In this document: positions 1-8,203 of the stretch, piece by piece
Numbering within the stretch: the stretch's first letter is position 1
Layout: the number at the start of each line of letters is the position of its first letter
The notes under the pieces: generated by a model
Seen by the model: only the letters and a program-made list of their open reading frames with translations
What the model was told of the DNA's origin: nothing
The model's database searches: none
Translations under genes and position numbers: made by a program
Assembly: GCA_003149345.1 (NCBI GenBank)
Contig: QFWI01000008.1
Span: 806,001 to 870,000, forward strand
Length of the DNA stretch: 64,000 bases
Origin: Vampirovibrio chlorellavorus
GTDB taxonomy: Bacteria > Cyanobacteriota > Vampirovibrionia > Vampirovibrionales > Vampirovibrionaceae
Direction of reading: 5' to 3'

Positions 1-553
1 GGGGAGTGGGGGTCTTAACCACCGCCGGATCATACAAGGCGTGCTGTCCCATCAGGCCCCGCTCCGGCTGCCGGATGCGGCTAAAGGACTCAATGACCAG
101 AAAGGCGTTATCCGTGGTCTTGGGCAGCAAGCGATAAGTGGTTCCCCGGGGAATGACAAGATAATCGCCCGGTTCAAACGCCAAGGGGCCAAAGTCAGTC
201 TCAATCGTCCCGTTGCCCTTGTGAATAAAATAAACTTCATCCCCATCGGCATTGCGGAAGTAAAACGGCATGGCTGCCGTGGGACGGGCAAAATGCACCA
301 CCACATCCTCGTTATACAGCAGGGGCACCCGATCCAGAATGACGTTGGAGTCAGTGGGCTGAGCAGTCAGGCAGTCAAAGGCCCGGGGCTTCAAAGGGCC
401 CTCAATCCGACTCCAGCCCGTGGGAGCGTGGGTTCGGTACAGATGCGAAACGGGCCCGTAAAAGCCATCGCGCCCATGCTCCTCTTCAAATGTGCCCTGC
501 GGCAAGGCCACATGGGCCTGACGCGTCACAATACCCTTTACCAGTGGATACAT
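1..553 (-). CDS. hmgA: Homogentisate 1,2-dioxygenase, N-terminal part (runs off the window)
   Basis: The first 184 or so residues of a cupin-type ring-cleaving dioxygenase are visible; the gene continues beyond base 1. The enzyme family opens the ring of homogentisate to maleylacetoacetate in tyrosine/phenylalanine breakdown. Visible family features are the segment YNEDVVVHFARP and the cupin-like stretch with PGDYLVIPRGTTY. The iron-ligand half of the family lies in the missing C-terminal part, so catalytic residues cannot be checked. Start: ATG at 553-551, preceded by a strong Shine-Dalgarno (GGAGGGG, 7-nt spacing). A fumarylacetoacetase-family gene lies downstream in the pathway at 1975-2997 and a 4-hydroxyphenylpyruvate dioxygenase at 16922, which supports the call. 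Confidence 0.88.
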   Translation of the reverse strand, partial: MYPLVKGIVTRQAHVALPQGTFEEEHGRDGFYGPVSHLYRTHAPTGWSRIEGPLKPRAFDCLTAQPTDSNVILDRVPLLYNEDVVVHFARPTAAMPFYFRNADGDEVYFIHKGNGTIETDFGPLAFEPGDYLVIPRGTTYRLLPKTTDNAFLVIESFSRIRQPERGLMGQHALYDPAVVKTPTP

Positions 554-677
554 ACGAATGCCCCTCCAATCGATATGACAGAACCACGCCTGATGGGAGC
601 AGCATAGCAAAAAAAGGCGCCACGCTCCAGCAGAGAACGACCACAAGGGTTGCCCTATGGGCAAAGTGCGCATTGCA

Positions 678-1022
678 TTAGCGCTGAGGCAAGGTTAGCC
701 GGTTTTTCATCGTTTCCAATTGCTGCACCATCACCCGTTGATCGCTGAACATCCGGCTTTGGATATTTTGTAAGTGAGACTGGGCATTACTTAAAGCCCA
801 AAAGTGAGACAAGTAATCCTGGTGCTGCCGGGATAACGTTGCTTGCGTGGCTTTATGAAGCTCAACCTGATCCTGCTTGAGGGCTTGCAGCGCCGTTAAA
901 ATTTGCCGTTGATTGTCTAAAACAGTCTGAGCCAAGTTTTTTTCTGGAGATAAAGCACATGCGGACTTTTGGGGAACGGATTGCGCGCGAGAAGGGAATA
1001 AAAAGTTTAGGGAGCCGAACAT
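678..1022 (-). CDS. Hypothetical coiled-coil protein
   Basis: Not recognised. About 114 residues, Gln/Leu-rich, with heptad-like spacing through most of its length (for example LTALQALKQDQVELHKATQ), so it is probably a helical coiled coil. The first residues (LNFLFPSRAQS) could be a weak export signal, but this is not convincing. ATG at 1022 is preferred because AAAGG lies 11 nt upstream; a TTG at 1055 would add 11 residues and has no ribosome site. It sits between homogentisate dioxygenase and another unknown gene on the same strand, with an AT-rich palindrome just upstream. Confidence 0.5.
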   Translation of the reverse strand: MFGSLNFLFPSRAQSVPQKSACALSPEKNLAQTVLDNQRQILTALQALKQDQVELHKATQATLSRQHQDYLSHFWALSNAQSHLQNIQSRMFSDQRVMVQQLETMKNRLTLPQR

Positions 1023-1074
1023 AACACTGAGAACCTTTATGAGTTGAGTCAACAAGTTTAATTACAATTCATGC

Positions 1075-1109
1075 TTTAAGCTGCAATTTAGTTTAAATTG
1101 CAGCTTAAA
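1075..1109. repeat. Perfect AT-rich inverted repeat
   Basis: Two perfect 16-bp arms (1075-1090 and 1094-1109, TTTAAGCTGCAATTTA and its complement) separated by 3 bp. It lies between the stop of the 1205-1747 gene and the start of the 678-1022 gene, both on the minus strand. There is no U-run after the stem on that strand. It may be an operator or a weak terminator; the sequence alone does not decide. Confidence 0.6.
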
Positions 1110-1204
1110 AATTCTCATAAAAATTCCAGGGAGCCAATAGGCATACATTCGGAAATGCCGAAATGATGGAGTCAGACCGGTGAGTCAAGCCGGACTCAAT
1201 TTTT

Positions 1205-1747
1205 TCAAAACTCACCCAGATGAATCGAGGTTCCCCCGGAAATATAGGGCGTTCGCTCCGTTACATTGGGTTGAGGGAGATGGATGGTCAGCAAGGCCTG
1301 CCGAACCGACAGCAGGTACTCGTGCGCGCGCTCTTTCTCCATGGGCAAAAAGGTCTCGGCAATTTTTTTCAATCGATTCTGATCCGGCAGCAACGCCGTA
1401 AATTTGCATTTCTCCACATAATCCACCACCAGGCGATTAAAAGACATCAAGCGTTCTGCGACATGGTGTCGCTCCTCAGGTTGCAACACCCGCAAGTAAT
1501 TAATGGCCGTGTGAAATTCAGGAACGGCATCATACTGTCGCCGTTTGCTTTTGGATTTATATAAAGGCAAAACAACCGCTGAGCCCAGCGATTTCAAATT
1601 TCCCAAGCGAGTATCCGCCTGAAACTGCCGAGTGGCAATCCAGTTAAAACCATTGGCCACCACGGACTGTATTTCCGGCGACAAACCGTTGGTTAGCCTT
1701 ATGGACTCCTGTAACAGTGGATCCTGATCATAAAACCGTTGATTCAT
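1205..1747 (-). CDS. Hypothetical protein, about 180 residues
   Basis: Not recognised. A soluble-looking, largely helical protein with no signal peptide or membrane segment, containing a basic patch YKSKSKRRQ. ATG at 1747 was chosen; a GTG at 1780 would add 11 residues but has no ribosome site. It lies on the same strand as its neighbours and ends about 95 bp before the perfect palindrome at 1075-1109. Function unknown. Confidence 0.5.
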   Translation of the reverse strand: MNQRFYDQDPLLQESIRLTNGLSPEIQSVVANGFNWIATRQFQADTRLGNLKSLGSAVVLPLYKSKSKRRQYDAVPEFHTAINYLRVLQPEERHHVAERLMSFNRLVVDYVEKCKFTALLPDQNRLKKIAETFLPMEKERAHEYLLSVRQALLTIHLPQPNVTERTPYISGGTSIHLGEF

Positions 1748-1974
1748 GCGTTGCCCAGACCTTTTCCCCCGAATACTCACTCAAAAAGACAAAAGCCGCT
1801 TGTCTAAACCCAAAACAGACGTCCTTGCCCCAATTGCCTTTTTCCCAAACCAAGCATTACGAGACTTATTGGTTGAAACCCAGTTACTCCTATTATCATA
1901 GCACAGGATACACCGTGTTCAAGGGTGAAAATAGGATATGGAAGCAATATAAAAAGCTTACAAAATCCGCCAGG

Positions 1975-2997
1975 CTAAACAGATTTCACGATGGTGTTTC
2001 TCAGTAGCCCCAAACCGGTGATTTCCAAATCCACCACGTCGCCCGGTTGAGGCCAGCGATCGAGTTCCAGGCCACAACCAAAACCCACCGTCCCGGAACC
2101 CAGGATATCGCCGGGGTAAATCATTTCCTCTTTGGAAACATGCTCAATCATCTGCTCGAACGTCCAATGAGACGTCCCTGCGTTCCCATCAGACCAGACT
2201 TCCCCGTTAATTCGGGCAATCATTCTTAAATCCCGTGGATTGGGGATTTCATCCGCAGTCACCAGCCAGGGCCCCACCGCCGTGGCGAAATCCTTACCTT
2301 TGGCGGGTCCCAGGCGGCACATCATTTCGTATTTCTGAATGTCCCGGGCGCTAAAGTCGTTCATGATGGCGTAACCGGCAATATACTCACTGGCTTTCTC
2401 CGCTGGAATGTTTTTACCAGCCTTGCCGATAATACAGGCCAGCTCCAGCTCGTAATCCAGGATGCGGGTGTAGCTGGGCCAGTGAACGGGGGCCTCGTGG
2501 CCAATCAGGGTATTGGGATTGCCCTTATAATACACTGGCATTTTGTACCAGGCTTCCGGGATAGGCTCATTGCGCCGCTTAAAGCCATTGGCCGTATGCG
2601 TCTCAAAGGACAGGAAATCCCGCAACATGCGCGGGTTGGGCACCGGGGTTTTTAAAGTAACTTCGGACAATTCAAAGGCCAATCGCTGCCCTTCAGCCCC
2701 CAGCAAGGCTTGAGTCGGGTTTTGGCCCAGTAATTGCAGAAAGCGGGCTTCCACCTCCCGGGCAACTTGCAGAGCGGGCTCGCCCAAGTCCAGAAAGCTA
2801 CGCATATCGGGCGGAAAGTAAAAATCGGCCCAGCGTTGGGGACAGGGCATCCGGCCCGCCTCTGTCAGCAGCCAGCAATAAGCGGCATTCAGATCCACCA
2901 GAACCGGCGGTGCCTGGTCACCGTGTGGAAACAACACCAGCCCCAGCCGGTCAAACTTGCCCAAAACGGTTGCCACCTCAAAGGTCGCTAGCTTCAT
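1975..2997 (-). CDS. Fumarylacetoacetate hydrolase family protein
   Basis: 340 residues. The C-terminal two thirds match the FAH fold that binds Mg/Ca and hydrolyses a carbon-carbon bond in beta-diketo acids such as fumarylacetoacetate. Visible motifs are the acidic metal-binding stretch LDYELELACIIGK, then GYAIMNDFSARDIQ, the KGKDFATAVGPWLV segment and ILGSGTVGFGCG near the end. Start ATG at 2997 has GGAGG 10 nt upstream. Because homogentisate dioxygenase (1-553) and 4-hydroxyphenylpyruvate dioxygenase (16922) are nearby, fumarylacetoacetase activity is the best guess. The family is broad, and another acylpyruvate substrate is possible. Confidence 0.85.
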   Translation of the reverse strand: MKLATFEVATVLGKFDRLGLVLFPHGDQAPPVLVDLNAAYCWLLTEAGRMPCPQRWADFYFPPDMRSFLDLGEPALQVAREVEARFLQLLGQNPTQALLGAEGQRLAFELSEVTLKTPVPNPRMLRDFLSFETHTANGFKRRNEPIPEAWYKMPVYYKGNPNTLIGHEAPVHWPSYTRILDYELELACIIGKAGKNIPAEKASEYIAGYAIMNDFSARDIQKYEMMCRLGPAKGKDFATAVGPWLVTADEIPNPRDLRMIARINGEVWSDGNAGTSHWTFEQMIEHVSKEEMIYPGDILGSGTVGFGCGLELDRWPQPGDVVDLEITGLGLLRNTIVKSV

Positions 2998-3138
2998 GAT
3001 TCCACCGCCTCCAGACTTACCGAAATTTTTCGAGAAATTTTTCGCCTCGAAATTTTCCTAATGATGCTTGAATCCGGCTTGTGCGGTCAAGCCGGGAAAA
3101 TAAACGCTTTGTTTGCGGAGGAACGGTTCTGTTTATAT

Positions 3139-3144
3139 TATAAT
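3139..3144 (+). promoter_or_regulatory. Possible -10 element upstream of the thioesterase gene
   Basis: A TATAAT hexamer in an AT-rich patch between two divergent genes. No good -35 box is seen at 16-18 bp, so this is weak. If real, it supports a start for the downstream gene near 3376 rather than at 3061. Confidence 0.25.
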
Positions 3145-3375
3145 GATGCTCCAATCTGTTCATGTTCCGATTCATGTAACAATCGGCCTGGCGATTGGGC
3201 AAAGCAATGCCTTGAACAAGACCTGACCAGCCTGCATCTTCGTGTTTTACAACTCTTTCACCACCCATTCCATAGCCTATCATTTGTTTTTGCTTTCTCC
3301 CTTCAGTCAGCGAGAGGCTCTCACGCTGAAATCCTCAGGTTCCTCAGTCGTCACCACTCAACCGGAGTCATTACC

Positions 3376-4404
3376 TTGACCACGCCGCACCCGCCAGAAA
3401 ATCCGGTTCCCCGCCATTTCATTCGCACCCCAGCTTACCCCTGGCTTCTGGACGAGGCTGGCTTCATGCGGGCAGGGCATGTGCTAAAGCTCATCGACAT
3501 TGTGGGGAGCGAAGCAGCCCTTCGTCACCTGAACCGGGACGGCAAACGGGGCTTAGTGGTCACCGCCTCGCTGGATCGCACCAACTTCCATCAGCCCATC
3601 CGCTTGTGGGATATGATTCGCCTGGAAAGCCGGGTCAGCCAGGTCTGGCAAAGTTCGCTGGAAGTGGAAGTGCGGGTGCAGGCCGAAAACTGGTTTACCG
3701 ATGAAACCCGGGACATTGCCACGGCTTACCTGGTTTTTGTGGCCCTGAATGAAAAAACACGGGAAAAAATCCAGTTTCCGGCCTATCAACCCGGCACCCC
3801 GGAAGAACTGCAACTCGCCCAGGCGGCGGAGTTACGCAAGAAAAATCGGGCCACCGAAGGGAAAACCGCACCCTTTATCCCCATTGAGGATACTGATAAC
3901 CCCGTAGTCATTAGTCGCTTAATGACACCCAACGATGCCAATGCCCAGTCGAACGTGTTTGGCGGCATTATTTTGTCGCTAATCGATGAGGCGGGCAGTC
4001 AGGTGGCTAAAAAGCAATCGCTCAACCAGCCGGTGGTGGGGGTGCGCCAGGATCGCATGAGCTTTATCTCGCCTACCTTCATTGGGGAAACCGTGGAGGC
4101 CAAGGCCGTTCTGACTAAAACCTGGAACACTTCGACTGAGGTGCAGGTGGAAGTGTTCGCCCAAAACCCCAATCAGGCCGAGCCTCGGCGAGTGGCCAGC
4201 AGTTATCTGGTCTACGTCAAGCTGGGGCCAAACGGAAGACCGGGGGAAATGCCCCCATGGACGCCGCAAACCCCCGCTCAAATTCAGCGGGCCGAACTGG
4301 CCGACGTGCGTCGGGAAATCCGGGAGCGGGAAGAGCAACAACAGGCGCTGAGCCTGTCCTCCGTGCAGGATAACGCTGCCCTGTCCCCTTCCAGTCAACT
4401 ATAA
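3376..4404 (+). CDS. Double-hotdog acyl-CoA thioesterase
   Basis: About 342 residues with two tandem hotdog domains, the arrangement of the ACOT-type acyl-CoA hydrolases that release free fatty acid and CoA. The first domain begins around DEAGFMRAGHVLKLIDIVG, the second around LMTPNDANAQSNVFGGIILSLIDEAG. The second shows the classic N-x-x-G-G-x-I-L-x-x-I-D-E helix. Start: the frame stays open back to 3061, but the upstream stretch looks non-coding. TTG at 3376 has GGAG 8 nt upstream and begins just before the first hotdog domain. The C-terminus is a charged Arg/Glu/Gln tail. Confidence 0.8.
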   Translation: MTTPHPPENPVPRHFIRTPAYPWLLDEAGFMRAGHVLKLIDIVGSEAALRHLNRDGKRGLVVTASLDRTNFHQPIRLWDMIRLESRVSQVWQSSLEVEVRVQAENWFTDETRDIATAYLVFVALNEKTREKIQFPAYQPGTPEELQLAQAAELRKKNRATEGKTAPFIPIEDTDNPVVISRLMTPNDANAQSNVFGGIILSLIDEAGSQVAKKQSLNQPVVGVRQDRMSFISPTFIGETVEAKAVLTKTWNTSTEVQVEVFAQNPNQAEPRRVASSYLVYVKLGPNGRPGEMPPWTPQTPAQIQRAELADVRREIREREEQQQALSLSSVQDNAALSPSSQL

Positions 4405-4447
4405 AATACCCCTACTAAAGCATTGAATCGTAAAGAAAGGCCTTATT

Positions 4448-5734
4448 TTGGAACTGACCATTGAAAAACTGGTGTATGGCGGCGAAGGCCTGGCGAGAAC
4501 GTCTGAGGGGGAAGTTATTTTTGTGCCTCTCAGCGCCCCGGGGGATGTGATGGAGGCCGAACGATTAGCCGGGCGTCAAAAACCGGCCAGGGCCAGTATG
4601 CGGCAGTTACTCTCCCCCGGCCCTGATCGTGTGGAACCCGCGTGCGACATTTTTGGCCAGTGCGGCGGCTGCCAGTGGCAGCACCTGTCTCTGCACGCCC
4701 AGCGGGACTGGAAGCAAAAAATGGTGACGGAAAGCCTGGTGCGTCTGGGTAAGTTGCCCGATGTGACCGTGGCCAGCACATTAAGCCCCCAAACCGATGG
4801 CTGGCAAGCCCGAAATCGGGTGCAATGGGAATTGGTGCCAGACACCGCCAGCCAAACCTGCAAGCTGGGTTATCACGCCGCGGAAAGCCACACCGTGGTG
4901 GAATTCAACCACTGTCCCATCATACCCGCGCCTTTAAATCAATTGGCTCAGCGCCTGCGGGAATTGGCCCAACAGACGCCTCAAATTGCCGCTCACCGCT
5001 TTCGGGTGGAGGCCTTTATCAGCTCGGATGAGAGAATGCTCTTAATTTTCACCGGAGAAAAGAATGGGGCCCTTCGTCCGCTGGCGGAACAACTGATGCA
5101 GGATTTTCCGGCTCTGGAGGGCGTTTGCTGGGTAGACAGCCAACAGAAAGAAGCCCATCCCAAGCCCATCGCCGGACAGTCGTCGCTGCAATTCGCTTTG
5201 GCTGGTAACCAATACCGGGTTTCCGCCGGACAGTTTTTTCAAACCAGTTACGCAGGGGCGGAAGTACTGCTGCAAGTGCTGGATCACTGGCTCTCCCCGT
5301 CCGTGACCTCCCTTCTGGATATTTACGCCGGTGTGGGCCTGTTTTCCGTACACAGGGCCAAGCGTACCCAGCGTGTGCTGGCCATTGAAGCCGCTCCCGG
5401 CGCGGAGGCGGACGCCCTGGAAAACTTCGCCCTGAACGGCATTACCAACGTGGCCTGGAAAACCGGCGATGCCCGCCAGGCGTTAAGAACGCTGAACGAA
5501 GACTTTGAAGTGGCCATTGTGGATCCCCCGCGCGGCGGTTGCCAGCCCGAAGTGCTGGACTGGCTGAGTACGCACATTGAAAAGCAGTTGATTTACGTGA
5601 GCTGCAACCCAACCACCCTGGCTCGGGATCTCAAACATCTGGTGGCCCAGGGCTGGCGCATTGAGGCCGTTCAGCCGGTGGACATGTTCCCGCAGACTTA
5701 TCACGTGGAGACTTTAGTAAACCTATTTAGGTAA
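4448..5734 (+). CDS. rlmD: 23S rRNA (uracil-C5)-methyltransferase, RlmD/TrmA family
   Basis: 428 residues. It methylates uracil C5 in RNA using S-adenosylmethionine. The N-terminal part (MELTIEKLVYGGEGLAR) resembles a TRAM domain. A 4Fe-4S site is visible as C-x5-C-x2-C (CDIFGQCGGCQ) with a fourth Cys in FNHCPII. The SAM-binding motif is LLDIYAGVGLFSV, followed by DPPRGG and the catalytic-cysteine segment YVSCNPTTLARDL. Start TTG at 4448 has AGAAAGG upstream. The exact uridine (747 or 1939 of 23S rRNA) cannot be read from the sequence. Confidence 0.87.
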   Translation: MELTIEKLVYGGEGLARTSEGEVIFVPLSAPGDVMEAERLAGRQKPARASMRQLLSPGPDRVEPACDIFGQCGGCQWQHLSLHAQRDWKQKMVTESLVRLGKLPDVTVASTLSPQTDGWQARNRVQWELVPDTASQTCKLGYHAAESHTVVEFNHCPIIPAPLNQLAQRLRELAQQTPQIAAHRFRVEAFISSDERMLLIFTGEKNGALRPLAEQLMQDFPALEGVCWVDSQQKEAHPKPIAGQSSLQFALAGNQYRVSAGQFFQTSYAGAEVLLQVLDHWLSPSVTSLLDIYAGVGLFSVHRAKRTQRVLAIEAAPGAEADALENFALNGITNVAWKTGDARQALRTLNEDFEVAIVDPPRGGCQPEVLDWLSTHIEKQLIYVSCNPTTLARDLKHLVAQGWRIEAVQPVDMFPQTYHVETLVNLFR

Positions 5735-5809
5735 ACCTACTTTAGGTAAATCCATTTCCGGTGAATCTATTCCGCTAGAATATGTCCTGCCAGCGCCTAA
5801 TGCATCTCC

Positions 5810-7108
5810 TCAGCCACCGGACTGAGGCGCTGACTCAGGCAAGGCCAATTTACCCGTGGCTGGTCGAAATTTGGCTTGAATAAACTGCCAAAGTGTCCAA
5901 AAGCCCAAGACTCCCAATATAAAGACAAAGGGCAGGGCTGGATGGCGATACCGGGTGTAATACAGGGCAATGGCCGGGAACACGTAGAAAAAGAATCCGG
6001 CAAACCCAAGACAAACGCCCATTGGATTCCTCAAAATCAGGCAACCCACCAGGGTGAGCAGGGCCAGAACTTGCCACACCATACGAAACGTCAGATTCAG
6101 CGGGGTTTTATGCCATGGGATGCGGTTCCAGTGGTAATCCTGAAAATAAAACTCATGCTCGGAAACAAAGTAATAACCGAGCCGCTTGAAGAATAGCTGG
6201 GCATAACGCAGCGGATGGGTTTGAATCCAGCGGTTGTTGTTGGCAATCAGGCGACGATCAAACTCCACGATATTACGACTGTTGGCTTTGGCATCCTGAT
6301 ACATCCAGCTATTCACATAGCTGCGGGTATAATCCCCCTGACCGTCATCGTTATTTCCGGCCACCAGGTTAATGCCGGAGGAGTTATCCACCAACACCCA
6401 TTCGTGAAATTCGGCGTAATTGCGTAAAATCCAGGGGCTCAGGGTGAGAAAAAATGCCACGACGACATGCAAGGCGTGTCGGGGCTGCAACTGCCGATAG
6501 AGAAACAAAATAATCAACAAGCCCCCAAAAAGCGGCAAGGTAATGGGACGGCTCAGGGCGGCCAAGCCCCAGAACAAACCCGTGATCCAGCCCCAGCCCC
6601 TGTGCTTGTCAGGCTGTAACAAAAACCAGACGGCCCACACCAGCAAGGTGATAAACAGCATTTCTGAAAGCAAAATGCCACAGTAGGCCACCAATGGCGG
6701 ATACACCGCGCCAGCCGCCATGGCCGTCAGGGCCACCGGGCCTTTAAGCTGCGACGGAGAGATCCGCAAAGCCAACTGATACATGCCCACCAATAGCAAA
6801 AGCCCCAAAAACACCTGGGCCATGTAGGCATTTCGAGGGTCTGGCCCGGCAACTTTATAAACACCGGCCAAAAACAACGGGTACAACGGCGGGCGATAAG
6901 TGGAGGCACCGAGAATCAGGGAACCATCTCCGGTGCTAAAGGAGCCTTTTTCCATCAAGGCGACCGCCCGATCATGAAAACTGGCCATATCAGACTTGAG
7001 CGGGGTATCCACCTGGAGTACAAAGTGCAGACGAATCCAGAAAGCCGCAACCAAGATTAGCCAGAATAAACTCGTCTTTATAAAATCCTGTTTTTTAAGG
7101 GCCATCAT
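5810..7108 (-). CDS. Membrane glycosyltransferase, GT39/ArnT-like (dolichyl-phosphate-mannose type)
   Basis: About 433 residues with ten or so hydrophobic segments. The first periplasmic loop carries an acidic residue after the first membrane segment and the family stretch TYRPPLYPLFLAGVY, typical of GT-C fold glycosyltransferases that move sugars from polyprenyl-phosphate carriers. A soluble loop (SGINLVAGNNDDGQGD and on) lies between membrane segments. ATG at 7108 (MMALKKQDF) is chosen because it directly precedes the first membrane helix. The frame is open to 7261, but those 51 extra residues look non-coding and no clear ribosome site is present for either. Sugar and acceptor are unknown. 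Confidence 0.72.
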   Translation of the reverse strand: MMALKKQDFIKTSLFWLILVAAFWIRLHFVLQVDTPLKSDMASFHDRAVALMEKGSFSTGDGSLILGASTYRPPLYPLFLAGVYKVAGPDPRNAYMAQVFLGLLLLVGMYQLALRISPSQLKGPVALTAMAAGAVYPPLVAYCGILLSEMLFITLLVWAVWFLLQPDKHRGWGWITGLFWGLAALSRPITLPLFGGLLIILFLYRQLQPRHALHVVVAFFLTLSPWILRNYAEFHEWVLVDNSSGINLVAGNNDDGQGDYTRSYVNSWMYQDAKANSRNIVEFDRRLIANNNRWIQTHPLRYAQLFFKRLGYYFVSEHEFYFQDYHWNRIPWHKTPLNLTFRMVWQVLALLTLVGCLILRNPMGVCLGFAGFFFYVFPAIALYYTRYRHPALPFVFILGVLGFWTLWQFIQAKFRPATGKLALPESAPQSGG

Positions 7109-7354
7109 GGAAGCTTCGGGACTGCCTTTACCGCACACGCTTTTCTTCTGCCAGTTTATCACAGGCCCGCACGGGCTTTCCGCAACACCGGCAATCAGCT
7201 CCCTGCCCGAACGCCACCCCTGCCAAACGGATTCGACCCAGAAAACCGTGCGTTTCGGCAAATTGAAATGTAAACACCTCTAAACAAAACATCAAGTTGT
7301 CCTCTGAGCGACCGATAAAGAGTGAGCCCTTCTAATGCGACAAAGGCTTCTTGT

Positions 7355-8179
7355 ATGCGGCAGGCGAGGAAAACTGAACAAGGCCAAGCAGGGGGAAACG
7401 CCCTTGCGGAATATACATTGGTCGGCGTTCTGATTTGCCTGGCCTCTCTGGGCGCCCTGTTGTCCTTTAGTGGCGCCTTCAGCGCCAAACTTTCCGACAT
7501 TAAAAACGACATGATTTCAAAAGCGGACAAAGCCAACCAGGAATACATGATTCAGGCAATTCAAGTGGGTCTGGAAACCCCAGCAGGCTCAGGATCAGCA
7601 GGCTGGAACACAGGAAATGGCAATGACTCCGGCACCACGGCAACCACCGGCGCCAATGGCAACACCTGGGGACAAGAGATCAGTAATGGGACAGACGCGT
7701 CGGCGAAAGAAAGCACCCTGACCCCTGAGCAAGAAAAAATCGTGACCGCCATTGCCAATAATGCCCACGAAGTGGCGAAATTACAGAAAATGTTGAGACA
7801 AATAGCCAAGTTCAGCCGGGGCAACCGGGAAACATTCAGAAGCACAACCTTTGTTTATAACGGCACGGTTTTAAATGCCGGGAGAATCGCCTCGTGGTTA
7901 AAAGAAAACGGCTACATGTCCGCCCGGCTTCAAACGTTACTCAACAAACTGGTGGCAACGGGCGCGAAAAATGAAGTGCTTTCAGAGGTCAGTAACCTGA
8001 CTCAGCAGATCGCCTCAGACGCCGCATCCAGCAGCGACGCCGCACAACAGGCCCTCACCAACGCTGGCTCTCCCACCACGGTTGTGGCGACAACCGCTCC
8101 TGATAAAACCGACGCGAATGCCGCCGCCATTTGTGAAACCGCCGGAGGTATCGACACCGGCACCCATTGCGGCAGTTAA
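7355..8179 (+). CDS. Large Flp/type IVb pilin-like protein (relative of the 54-60 kb array)
   Basis: 274 residues. The N-terminus has a short basic leader ending in GG, then NALAEYTLVGVLICLASLGAL. This is a prepilin-peptidase site with Glu at +5 and Tyr at +6, followed by a hydrophobic helix, as in Flp pilins. Typical Flp pilins are 50-80 residues; here about 240 residues follow, with a Gly/Asn/Thr-rich linker (about 70-100) and helical segments. The C-terminus ICETAGGIDTGTHCGS matches the IC-x-T-x2-G-x-D-x-GT-x-C ending of the five tandem paralogues, and the two Cys may form a disulfide. Start: ATG at 7355 with AAAGG 8 nt upstream; GTG at 7322 is less likely. It converges with the flagellar operon, leaving 24 bp between stops. 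Confidence 0.7.
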   Translation: MRQARKTEQGQAGGNALAEYTLVGVLICLASLGALLSFSGAFSAKLSDIKNDMISKADKANQEYMIQAIQVGLETPAGSGSAGWNTGNGNDSGTTATTGANGNTWGQEISNGTDASAKESTLTPEQEKIVTAIANNAHEVAKLQKMLRQIAKFSRGNRETFRSTTFVYNGTVLNAGRIASWLKENGYMSARLQTLLNKLVATGAKNEVLSEVSNLTQQIASDAASSSDAAQQALTNAGSPTTVVATTAPDKTDANAAAICETAGGIDTGTHCGS

Positions 8180-8203
8180 AAACCCGCCTGTCGGAATCCC
8201 CCT

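Noticed and set aside
5710..5760. Imperfect TTTAGGTAAA repeats after the rRNA methyltransferase gene
   Set aside because: Short and irregular; probably simple-sequence drift at the gene end.
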